DNA from: Ascidiaceihabitans sp.
Lineage (GTDB): Bacteria; Pseudomonadota; Alphaproteobacteria; Rhodobacterales; Rhodobacteraceae
Assembly (NCBI GenBank): GCA_029251465.1
Contig: JAQXDI010000010.1
Coordinates: 1 to 38,040 of the forward strand
Direction: 5' to 3'
DNA length: 38,040 nt
The translations under genes were made by a program, and so were the position numbers. Under the pieces are notes generated by a model, which did no database searches, was not told where the DNA came from, and saw only the letters and a list, made by a program, of their open reading frames with translations. This document shows positions 8,281-15,440 of this stretch, one piece after another; position 1 is the first letter of the stretch; each line of letters starts with the position of its first letter.

Positions 8281-8985
8281 TCAGGTGCCCTCCAGCAAAT
8301 AGGTCAGGGGTATCAGATGGGTGGTTTCAGATGAACGGATCAACATGCCAAAGTTTTCGTCGACGCCCAAAAATATGCCCGATGTGCCGTTCATTTCAAT
8401 GTCTTCACCAACGCCGTGCGCTAGCCCGCGCCAATCTTTGTGCAGGGCGGCGGGACCATCTTCTATCCATGTGTTGATGCCGACCAGCGTGTGTTTGACC
8501 CAGGATTCGAGCAGATCAACCGCGTTCACATCGGCGCAGCCTTCGGCATAAAGAGCAGTCTGATCCGGGGTGTCGCCCGGTGCGTCTGTTTCGGGCCACA
8601 ACGGCAATTCCAAGCCGACGATTAACCAATCCGGTTCAGCCGCGGGTTCTGCGTCCGCGGCCGCAACCCGCAATTTGGCGCACGTGGCGCCGTTTATGCG
8701 CACGCCGCCCGCCCAATCTAAGTGCACGGCGACTTCTGGCGGGGCCAATGCGCCGAGTGCGTTTTGAAACCCCACACTGCACACAGGCAACATTGCCATC
8801 GCTTGGCCAAGCGGCACATCAGGTGCGAACACCAAGGCGGCTCGCAGCGTGTTTGCGCCCAAGTTGTAGACCACCAATCCTGCGTCGCATCCCCGCGCAG
8901 CCTCGGCGCAGGCTTTGTCAAACGGGTCTGTCTGACCTTGCACAGCCAGCCCACTAAACAGGGGCGGAAAGCTGGGAATGTTCAT
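8281..8985 (-). CDS. Biotin/lipoate A/B protein ligase-like protein (DUF4444 type)
   Basis: A 234-residue protein resembling the biotin/lipoate protein ligase fold. VHLDWAGGVRINGATCAKLRV resembles the ligase segment around the substrate-binding Gly and the catalytic Lys (here in CAKLR). The C-terminal stretch SGIFLGVDENFGMLIRSSETTHLIPLT resembles DUF4444. The start overlaps the stop of the Mrp gene (ATGA), and its stop is one base from the DUF6505 start. Position between an iron-sulfur carrier and formate dehydrogenase genes suggests a role in cofactor handling or protein modification, but no substrate is known. It could be a non-catalytic relative of the ligases. Confidence 0.72.
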   Translation of the reverse strand: MNIPSFPPLFSGLAVQGQTDPFDKACAEAARGCDAGLVVYNLGANTLRAALVFAPDVPLGQAMAMLPVCSVGFQNALGALAPPEVAVHLDWAGGVRINGATCAKLRVAAADAEPAAEPDWLIVGLELPLWPETDAPGDTPDQTALYAEGCADVNAVDLLESWVKHTLVGINTWIEDGPAALHKDWRGLAHGVGEDIEMNGTSGIFLGVDENFGMLIRSSETTHLIPLTYLLEGT

Positions 8986-10037
8986 GCTTTGCCGGCCTCG
9001 ATCAATGCTTTGGCGACGGTCCGAAAGGCTTGGGCTTGGGAGGATTCAGGTTTGGACACCACAATCGGCGCCCCCCCGTCTGCGGCCATACGAATGTCCA
9101 GATGCAATGGAATTTCCGCTAGCAGCGGCACGCCCAGTTTTTCGGCCTCTGCTTTGACGCCGCCATGACCAAAGACGTGTTCCTCGTGACCGCAAGCAGA
9201 GCAGATATGGGTGCTCATGTTTTCGATCATGCCGATGATCGGCGTGCCCATCTGGTTGAACATGTCGATGCCTTTGCGTGCATCCAGCAGGGCGACGTCT
9301 TGCGGGGTCGAAACGATCACTGCACCGTCCAAGTCAGCCTTTTGCGCTAGCGTCATTTGCACATCGCCAGTGCCCGGTGGCAGATCAACGATCAGCACGT
9401 CCAGCGCGCCCCATTGCACCTGTGTCAGCATCTGTTGCAACGCGCCCATCAGCATGGGTCCACGCCAGACAACCGCTTGGTCTTCGTTGGTCATGAGGCC
9501 GATTGACATCATCGTCACGCCAAAGTTGCGCAGCGGTAAAATCAGTTTCCCATCCGGGCTTTGGGGGCGGCCTGACACACCTAACATGCGCGGTTGCGAG
9601 GGGCCGTAAACGTCTGCATCCAGCATGCCGACGCGCCGCCCCTCGGCGGCCAGTGCACAGGCGAGGTTGGCAGCAACGGTTGATTTGCCCACGCCGCCTT
9701 TGCCCGAAGCGATGGCGATAATGCGGTCCACGCCCGGTACTTTCTGCGGGCCTTCGGGTTCTGATTTGCGATTGGGTTTCAGGTCGGGTGGCGGGGCCTT
9801 TGTGCTGTGCGCAGTCATGATAATCGAGACCGAAGAGACACCGAGTGCCGCTAGTTTTTCTTCGGCGTCCGCCTTGGCGGCCATGAACGGTTCCGGCGCG
9901 TCGACCTCCATGACAAAGCGGACGGCAGCGTCGTCGACGTTCAATGCCCGGACCAAACCAGCCTCGACGATATCAACGCCAGAGGGCGCTTTGACAGTTT
10001 TCAGACAGGCGAGAACCTCTTCGCGAGACAACGCCAT
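8982..10037 (-). CDS. Mrp/ApbC-type iron-sulfur cluster carrier ATPase
   Basis: A 351-residue P-loop protein of the Mrp/Nbp35 family, which binds and passes on [4Fe-4S] clusters in the cytoplasm. Residues 1 to about 80 form the DUF59/MIP18 domain. The ATPase domain begins with the deviant Walker A GKGGVGKST (about 113-121), followed by DADVYGPSQPRMLG and DLPPGTGDVQ. The cluster-binding CxxC is in HICSACGHEEH. It starts immediately after the DUF6494 stop, with no intervening base. Beside a dehydrogenase with many clusters, it may serve FdhA/FdhB and the polyferredoxin, though it could be the general housekeeping Mrp. Confidence 0.9.
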   Translation of the reverse strand: MALSREEVLACLKTVKAPSGVDIVEAGLVRALNVDDAAVRFVMEVDAPEPFMAAKADAEEKLAALGVSSVSIIMTAHSTKAPPPDLKPNRKSEPEGPQKVPGVDRIIAIASGKGGVGKSTVAANLACALAAEGRRVGMLDADVYGPSQPRMLGVSGRPQSPDGKLILPLRNFGVTMMSIGLMTNEDQAVVWRGPMLMGALQQMLTQVQWGALDVLIVDLPPGTGDVQMTLAQKADLDGAVIVSTPQDVALLDARKGIDMFNQMGTPIIGMIENMSTHICSACGHEEHVFGHGGVKAEAEKLGVPLLAEIPLHLDIRMAADGGAPIVVSKPESSQAQAFRTVAKALIEAGKA

Positions 10038-10229
10038 TTATACGCCTTCGATCTGGCCGGTCACGACATGTTCAAGATCAATGCCGTCGACTGTCAGCAC
10101 CATCTTTGCCTCAAAGGTTTTACCCGATGTGCCGGCGGCATTTCGCATCGCTTCTTCGATCGCTTGTTGCGACGTCACACCCACCTGTTTGAGAAATTTA
10201 CGCATCGACATGTTGAAGTCTTCGCTCAT
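10038..10229 (-). CDS. DUF6494 family small protein
   Basis: A 63-residue cytoplasmic protein. The N-terminal half is amphipathic helix (RKFLKQVGVTSQQAIEEAMR) and the C-terminal half looks like paired beta strands (AKMVLTVDGIDLEHVVTGQI). I recall this pattern as DUF6494. ATG 10229 follows AAGGGG. It is the first gene of the set with the Mrp carrier, the ligase-like protein and DUF6505, and is divergent from the cytochrome gene. The function is unknown; the tight link suggests a small partner of the Mrp protein. Confidence 0.72.
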   Translation of the reverse strand: MSEDFNMSMRKFLKQVGVTSQQAIEEAMRNAAGTSGKTFEAKMVLTVDGIDLEHVVTGQIEGV

Positions 10230-10257
10230 GGTTTGGCCCCTTGGTGTTCGAGAAATG

Positions 10258-10287
10258 TTGACGCCTTAACCGTAACGCACCTAGGCT
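10258..10287 (+). promoter_or_regulatory. Candidate promoter of the haem/TupA-like gene
   Basis: TTGACG at 10258-10263, an 18-nt spacer and TAGGCT at 10282-10287 resemble a sigma-70 promoter, 37 bp before ATG 10325. The 95-bp gap must also drive the opposite-strand DUF6494-Mrp set. This is a pattern match only. Confidence 0.4.
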
Positions 10288-10324
10288 GATATGCAACCTG
10301 ACGCATTGGATTGGAGCGGACGGA

Positions 10325-11050
10325 ATGTTGGAAAAAATCGCTGTTTGTGTTGCGCTGCTTGCTGGCCCGGCGGGGGCACAAGACAAGGCGTTCACCCTGC
10401 AAGCGCCCGCCACTTTGACGGACACAGGATTTATCAAACACCTGCTGCCACGGTTTTCGTTGAAGACGGGTATTCGCATCACAGCGACGACGGGTGCGGG
10501 TGATGCAGCGTTCGGGATCAGCGGCACGCCGGTGTTCAAACAGGGTGAAACCGTTTGGCATTTGACCCGAACCGACGCCCCCCACACAGATACCTTTGAG
10601 GCATGGTTGCTGTCCGATATCGGCAAACGCACCATCGAGGCGTTTGCCCCCGGAAGCGACGCGATGTTCAGTGCAAATGTCGCTTTGCCGGCCAAGGTCC
10701 AAACCGTCGCAATCACGGGCGATGCGCAACTGGGGGAGGCCACCAGCCTCAAGAAATGTGGGCGCTGTCATGTGGTGAATGCCAGCAACCGGATGAAGGC
10801 AATCGGCTCTACCCCGTCGTTCGCATTGATGCGCACGTTTCCCGATTGGCAACAGCGGTTCGAGGCATTCTTTGTGCTGAAACCGCATCCTGCCTTTACA
10901 CAGGTCGCGGACGTCACAGAGCCTTTTGCCGCGAACCTGCCGTCGCCCATTGCCCCCATCGAAGTCACGCTGGAACAGATCGATGCGATCATCGCTTTTG
11001 TTGCCACGATAGTGCCAGCCGATCTGGGCGCGCCTATTCAATCTCAGTGA
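10325..11050 (+). CDS. Secreted c-type haem protein with half a TupA-like domain
   Basis: A 241-residue periplasmic protein with a signal peptide (residues 1-18, cut at GAQ-DKA). Residues 24-60 resemble the start of TupA (TGFIKHLLPRFSLKTGI against the TupA stretch SGLSDVLLTAIQDDTGL). Residues 70-119 resemble the TupA end (FEAWLLSD...DAMFSAN against LETWLTSP...EALFVFN). The central part of TupA is missing. Residues 135-230 are a cytochrome c-like domain with one CGRCH haem site (145-149); the distal ligand is not obvious. ATG 10325 follows GGAGCGGA. The 3' end overlaps the converging polyferredoxin gene by 7 bp. It could link tungstate or formate metabolism to electron transfer, but its function is not established. 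Confidence 0.75.
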   Translation: MLEKIAVCVALLAGPAGAQDKAFTLQAPATLTDTGFIKHLLPRFSLKTGIRITATTGAGDAAFGISGTPVFKQGETVWHLTRTDAPHTDTFEAWLLSDIGKRTIEAFAPGSDAMFSANVALPAKVQTVAITGDAQLGEATSLKKCGRCHVVNASNRMKAIGSTPSFALMRTFPDWQQRFEAFFVLKPHPAFTQVADVTEPFAANLPSPIAPIEVTLEQIDAIIAFVATIVPADLGAPIQSQ

Positions 11051-12990
11051 TCCTTGCGCTTTGACAAGTAGTCGTCAGATGTGCGCACGCGGGGTCGCGC
11101 GCCGCCCTCAAACGGATTGTTGGTCGAATGGTACTGCGCCTGAATACGGCAATTGTCGCACATCTGGATCATCTTGGCAGCACTTGAGCTGGCAAACATT
11201 GCGTGCTTGCCTGCCAGTTTTTCGGTGATCTTTTCGACGGTTGATTTGACGCCGAACAATGTACCACATTCGATGCAAGGAAACGGCTCTTCTTCGTGCA
11301 TGACGCGCTGGGTAAAGGCCGCGTCGGTCAAATCCATTTGCGGCTTTAGCGTGATCGCGTTTTCAGGGCAGATGTTGGCGCATAACCCGCATTGCAGGCA
11401 CGCGTCCTCTTGGAATCGCAACTGCGGCAAATCAGAGTTGTCGCCCAACGCGCCCGACGGGCAAAGTGACACACAAGACAAGCACAAACTACAAGCGTCC
11501 GTATCCACCAGAACCGCGCCATAGGGCGCATTCTCGGGCAGTTCCAGAATGTCGGTGTCTGGTTGCAAAGCTTTGGCAGCGAGCCGGGTAACCTGACGTC
11601 GGGTTCCCATTGGCAAAATCGGGGCGCAGGTCACCGAGGTGAGGGTGGGCTGATACAGAAGATCTGAAAACGCATCAGGATCAGCAGGTTGCAACAGCCG
11701 CACCGCATCCGCGCCAGCGAGCGACTTTGCCAGAGTGGCTTGCCCTTCGATGACATCAATTTCAGCCCTTGGGGACACGAGGATATCCACATGTTCAAAC
11801 CCGCACGACAACGCAGCCATCATTTCAGCATGCCCAAAACCGGACAACGCGTCGATTTCGATCGGGATCACATTGCTTGGCAAACCACGTCCGAACCGCG
11901 CGGCAAGAGCGATCATTTCTGTGCCGTATTTTTGGTCATGGACCAGCAATCGCGCGTTTTGGCCACCGGCTTTGCGATAGGTTGACGCCAGCGTTGTCAG
12001 GCGCCGAAACAACGTGTCCACGGGCGGCACATCATAGCTGATGGCACCGGACGGGCACACCGCGGAACATGAACCGCAGCCGGCGCAGACCATCGGGTCA
12101 ATTGCGACGTGTTCGCCAGCGGATGTGATCGCGCCTGTCGGGCAAACATTCAGACAGTTTGAACAGGCAGGTTGTTCTGCGCGGCGGTGGGCGCAGATGC
12201 TGGGTTCTAACCTGACGTACAATGGTTTTTCAAAGGTGCCGATCATCTGGGATGCAGCGAAAATCGCCTTGGCGACCACCGGTGGATGTGTGGGATCGGC
12301 GCGAAAATATCCCTCTCGTTTTTCGGGGGCGGGAAACATTGCCGTTCCGCCGCTGAGATCCAGAATGACATCACATTCCGACGCGGCACCTGCCAACTGG
12401 TCACCCAGTTCAAACGCGCCGCGACCACCGACAGCGACTTGCTGTAGGGTTTCAAATTTTAACGTAAAGCCGCCCAAGGCACCGGCGGCGCTGCGCACGG
12501 TTCCAACCACGCAATCGAATCGGCGATCCGTAGGGATTTCTGCGCCATCCGCCAACAAAACAGTCACTGCCAAAGTGTCACAAAGATCGCGCGCCGCATC
12601 GATTGCAACGGCGCCACCAATGATCATGCAAGTGCCCTCAGAGATCACATCAATCGACCTACCGGCTTGCACGGACAAAGCGGCCTCTGCGGCAAGTGCT
12701 GCCATCTTGGGGGTGGTATCACCGTCACCCCAACCAGCGCGATCGCGAAGATCTACAAAGCCGGGCGTGTCTGCTTCTACCTCTTCGGCAAGCTCTTCAA
12801 ATCTTTGATGTTCTTGTTGACAGGCGATGATTGTATCACCCTGAGAAATCTCTTTGGCGGCGCCGTCAATTTGGGTGCCGCAGAGGTTCGAATATAGCTT
12901 TGAACAGGTCAAGCCAGAGGCGTTGGCGACTTTGTCTACATCGATGTTTTGGGTTCCGAGGCAGTCGCATAATATGAGTGTCTTGGCCAC
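11044..12990 (-). CDS. Polyferredoxin of the formate dehydrogenase locus
   Basis: A 648-residue cytoplasmic protein with at least four [4Fe-4S] motifs: a pair near residues 275-320 (CSNCLNVCPTGAI, CAGCGSCSAVCPSGAI) and a pair near 500-555 (CSLCLSCVSLCPSGAL, CLQCGLCANICPENAI). Two further CxxC pairs follow in the C-terminal part (CIECGTLFG, CDNCRIQ) and could bind metal. The N-terminal 250 residues carry scattered Cys (CDCLGTQN, ACQQEHQRFEEL) with no domain I can name. It has no signal peptide or membrane helix, so it probably carries electrons in the cytoplasm, or helps build FDH. It diverges from the DUF3305-fdh operon and converges with the haem/TupA-like gene. Confidence 0.82.
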   Translation of the reverse strand: MAKTLILCDCLGTQNIDVDKVANASGLTCSKLYSNLCGTQIDGAAKEISQGDTIIACQQEHQRFEELAEEVEADTPGFVDLRDRAGWGDGDTTPKMAALAAEAALSVQAGRSIDVISEGTCMIIGGAVAIDAARDLCDTLAVTVLLADGAEIPTDRRFDCVVGTVRSAAGALGGFTLKFETLQQVAVGGRGAFELGDQLAGAASECDVILDLSGGTAMFPAPEKREGYFRADPTHPPVVAKAIFAASQMIGTFEKPLYVRLEPSICAHRRAEQPACSNCLNVCPTGAITSAGEHVAIDPMVCAGCGSCSAVCPSGAISYDVPPVDTLFRRLTTLASTYRKAGGQNARLLVHDQKYGTEMIALAARFGRGLPSNVIPIEIDALSGFGHAEMMAALSCGFEHVDILVSPRAEIDVIEGQATLAKSLAGADAVRLLQPADPDAFSDLLYQPTLTSVTCAPILPMGTRRQVTRLAAKALQPDTDILELPENAPYGAVLVDTDACSLCLSCVSLCPSGALGDNSDLPQLRFQEDACLQCGLCANICPENAITLKPQMDLTDAAFTQRVMHEEEPFPCIECGTLFGVKSTVEKITEKLAGKHAMFASSSAAKMIQMCDNCRIQAQYHSTNNPFEGGARPRVRTSDDYLSKRKDH

Positions 12991-13319
12991 GTGAAAGCTC
13001 CCCTTAACGCAGGCCAGAACAGCGGCGCGTTGGGCAATGCTAGACGCGATTCGACCAATCCGTAAACCTCATTTCGTGAACTCTTGTTGGTGCGGGGAAA
13101 TGCTGCGTTTGCGAATAAATCCCGTGCGGTCGCGATTGTTTATGAAAAAGCAGACGCAAAACCCTAACCTGCAATGGCTTCAGCCAAAATTGGCGCGCAT
13201 TGTATTTTTCGCAAACCCCGTTGTGACGCATTTTTCACCCCAAAATTGAAAAAGTGCTTTGAGATTGCCCTAGGGTCAGCCAGACTTGGGGCACATCAAG
13301 GACAATAGCCGGAGTTACT
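12991..13319. promoter_or_regulatory. Divergent control region between polyferredoxin and DUF3305 genes
   Basis: This 329-bp gap must hold the promoters of both the polyferredoxin gene (minus) and the DUF3305-fdh operon (plus). A loose TTGAAA (13246-13251) and TAGGGT (13271-13276) pair precedes the plus-strand operon with a 19-bp spacer. I see no strong palindrome, regulator site or RNA fold. A 70-codon open frame inside (13037-13249) has no protein-like features. Confidence 0.4.
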
Positions 13320-13880
13320 TTGACCACGTGCAGCCAAAAATCCATTTCGATGCCTCTGGGAATTGTTGTTCGCAGAGCGCCCGGCGTGACGCGCTGGGTG
13401 ACGCATGTCTGGAAGGCGGTTGCAGTCTTGCCCGGGGCAGGTGAGGCCGTGTGGAAAGAACTGCGCCGCGACGGTGAGGTTGTTGAATACCACGCCGCGA
13501 CTTTGCCGCTTGAGCTATTTCGCACAGACACAGAGGCATATCTGCACGGGCTGTCTGCCAAAATCCCTTCAATCTATGTCGTGATGCGCGAGTCTGACAG
13601 CGATCAGCCGCTTGATGTCGTGCTGGTCACCGCCTCTCCTTACGAGGCGCAGGACTATGCGGACACCGGTGAAGAACTGGTCGAGAAGGTCGCGATGCCT
13701 GAGGGGCTGATCGCTTGGATCCGTGACTACATCGCGTTGCACCACGAGGATGAAGTGTTCATCAAACGCCGCCGTGACAAATCCAGGATCGATCTGAAAG
13801 AGGATGGAATCGGCGATGCCCGCATCCGCCAGACATCAGATGTGTACCGCGCACCTTCCGCCAAGGAGGTTGTCCATTGA
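13320..13880 (+). CDS. DUF3305 protein, formate dehydrogenase accessory
   Basis: A 186-residue cytoplasmic protein of the DUF3305 family, recognised by MPLGIVVRRAPGVTRWVTHVWKAV followed by a beta-rich core (VVEYHAATLPLELFRTDTEAY) and YVVMRE. The family occurs almost only beside respiratory formate dehydrogenase genes and is presumed to help assembly; no activity is known. The start is TTG 13320 with GGAG at 13311-13314; ATG 13350 would remove the first ten residues and lacks a ribosome site. The TGA stop overlaps the TTG start of the DUF3306 gene. It is the first gene of the plus-strand fdh operon. Confidence 0.82.
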   Translation: MTTCSQKSISMPLGIVVRRAPGVTRWVTHVWKAVAVLPGAGEAVWKELRRDGEVVEYHAATLPLELFRTDTEAYLHGLSAKIPSIYVVMRESDSDQPLDVVLVTASPYEAQDYADTGEELVEKVAMPEGLIAWIRDYIALHHEDEVFIKRRRDKSRIDLKEDGIGDARIRQTSDVYRAPSAKEVVH

Positions 13881-14476
13881 GCCGCGAGGTTGATTTTTGG
13901 GCCCGCCGCAAGGCAGGGGTACAGGCCGAGGAACAGGCCGCACTTGCCGCAGTGGAACAGCAAGAGTTGCGCGAGCAGCACGCGGTTCTTGAGGAACAAA
14001 CCGACGCTGAAATATTGGCAGACCTGGAATTGCCTGATCCCGACACCCTAAAGATGGGCGACGATTTTTCAGCCTTTATGGCCAAGGCCGTGCCAGATCG
14101 TATTCGCCGCCGCGCTTTGCGCACGTTGTGGCGCTCTAATCCTGTGCTCGCGAATGTCGATATGCTGGTCGATTACGGTGAGGATTTCACCGACGCCGCC
14201 ATGGTCGTCGAAAATATGCAGACGGCCTATCAGGTCGGCAAGGGCATGCTGAAGCACGTTCAGGAAATGGCGCGTCAAGCTGAAGAGCGTGATAATCCGC
14301 CTGCTGAAGAAGAGATCGAGGACGAGGGTGCGGAGGAAGAGGTGCTTGTCGCAGAGACCGAAACTGAAGATCCCCACGAGACGATCGCGTTTGTTGAGGA
14401 AGAAGACGACGAGGAACCGCTTGTCGCCCCAACCCCGCGCCGGATGAAATTTACGATCGAGGAGAGCGCTGCGTGA
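13877..14476 (+). CDS. DUF3306 protein, formate dehydrogenase accessory
   Basis: A 199-residue protein of the DUF3306 family. The start MSREVDFWARRKAGVQAEEQ is characteristic, followed by a Glu/Gln-rich helix. The middle DKAVPDRIRRRALRTLWRSNPVLANVDMLVDYGEDFTDAA-type core lies at about 70-115. From about residue 135 the chain is strongly acidic and probably disordered, ending with a basic patch (RRMKF). TTG start at 13877, with AAGGAGG at 13862-13868, overlaps the DUF3305 stop, and its own stop overlaps the GTG of the chaperone gene. The three genes are translationally coupled. Function is unknown beyond its constant link to Fdh. Confidence 0.82.
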   Translation: MSREVDFWARRKAGVQAEEQAALAAVEQQELREQHAVLEEQTDAEILADLELPDPDTLKMGDDFSAFMAKAVPDRIRRRALRTLWRSNPVLANVDMLVDYGEDFTDAAMVVENMQTAYQVGKGMLKHVQEMARQAEERDNPPAEEEIEDEGAEEEVLVAETETEDPHETIAFVEEEDDEEPLVAPTPRRMKFTIEESAA

Positions 14477-15078
14477 CTGCCGCTGAAGCCATCAAAATAC
14501 CGAGCGAGGATCGTTTGCGCGCTGACCTCTATAACTTCTTGGGTCTGATCCTGTCCGGCCCGCCGGACCAGCTGTTGTTGGATCAATGCGCCGGTTTGTC
14601 TGGCGATGACAGCGACCTTGGCAAAGCTATTGGCAGTCTGGCCCGGGTCGCCAAGGTGTCAAAACCCAAAGCTGTTGAAAGCGAATTCAACGCTTTGTTT
14701 GTCGGGTTAGGGCGGGGCGAGTTGCTGCCGTATGCCAGTTACTACCTGACGGGTTTTCTCAACGAAAAACCATTGGCGACCCTGCGCACCGACATGTCCA
14801 CGCGCGGGATGAGCCGTTCACCAAACGTCTATGAACCCGAAGACAACATCGCGTCTTTGATGGAAATGATGGGCGGCATGATTGTTGGGCGTTTCGCCAC
14901 CCCATCAACGGTCAGCGATCAAAAGACGTTTTTCAACCGCCACATTGCGCCTTGGGCCGGACATTTCTTTTCCGACTTGGAGGCTGCCAAAAATTCGGTC
15001 CTCTATGCCTCGGTGGGCAGTGTGGGTCGGGCATTTATCGAGATTGAGCGTGAAGCGTTCAGAATGACGGCGGCGTGA
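14473..15078 (+). CDS. TorD-family chaperone for formate dehydrogenase
   Basis: A 201-residue all-helical protein of the TorD/DmsD family. These cytoplasmic chaperones bind the twin-arginine leader of a molybdenum or tungsten enzyme and hold it until the cofactor is inserted. Family features seen here are EFNALFVGLGRGELLPYASYYLTG (about 77-98) and the YEPEDNIASLMEMMGGMI segment (about 118-135), the usual EPxDH-like site with Asn in place of His. GTG 14473 overlaps the DUF3306 stop. Its client is most likely FdhA, two genes downstream, which has a Tat leader. Confidence 0.87.
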   Translation: MTAAEAIKIPSEDRLRADLYNFLGLILSGPPDQLLLDQCAGLSGDDSDLGKAIGSLARVAKVSKPKAVESEFNALFVGLGRGELLPYASYYLTGFLNEKPLATLRTDMSTRGMSRSPNVYEPEDNIASLMEMMGGMIVGRFATPSTVSDQKTFFNRHIAPWAGHFFSDLEAAKNSVLYASVGSVGRAFIEIEREAFRMTAA

Positions 15079-15133
15079 CGTGTCGCACATCACTGGTGGG
15101 GATGCCTGCCATCAACAAGGAGGGAGACATCCC

Positions 15134-15325
15134 ATGACCAAGAAAACCGAAGACGGCACCAGCCGGCGCGATTTCTTAAAAATTGCCGGCACTGCAGCAC
15201 CTGCAGCGGCTGTGGCACTGAGTGCTGGAACAACAGCGGCCGAGGCCAACCCGGCTGACCCGTCGTCTGGCAAAATGCAAGACACAGCGCACACCCGCGC
15301 ATACCTCGACAGCGCCCGTTTCTAG
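15134..15325 (+). CDS. Formate dehydrogenase region Tat-signal small protein
   Basis: A 63-residue protein matching the small family known as formate dehydrogenase region TAT target (TIGR02811). The twin-arginine motif SRRDFLKIAG lies at about residues 10-19, followed by a hydrophobic stretch rich in Ala (APAAAVALSAGTTAAEA). The mature part is only about 25 residues and ends in AYLDSARF. ATG 15134 follows a GGAGGG site; an earlier in-frame GTG at 15080 is less likely. It may be a partner that is exported with FdhA, but the role is unknown. The next 115 bp before fdhA hold a small GGGG/CCCC hairpin and no gene. Confidence 0.85.
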   Translation: MTKKTEDGTSRRDFLKIAGTAAPAAAVALSAGTTAAEANPADPSSGKMQDTAHTRAYLDSARF

Positions 15326-15440
15326 GACGCCGTTATTGACGACCCACAGACGACTGGTTGCGTGACGCCCGACTGTCTGAGGCCACAATATTAACCAAGC
15401 AAGCAAGGGGATTACCCCACGCGAGCAAGGGAGGATTAAA

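Noticed and set aside
13037..13249. A 70-codon frame in the polyferredoxin-DUF3305 gap
   Set aside because: No ribosome site and no protein-like pattern; the region is needed for divergent promoters.
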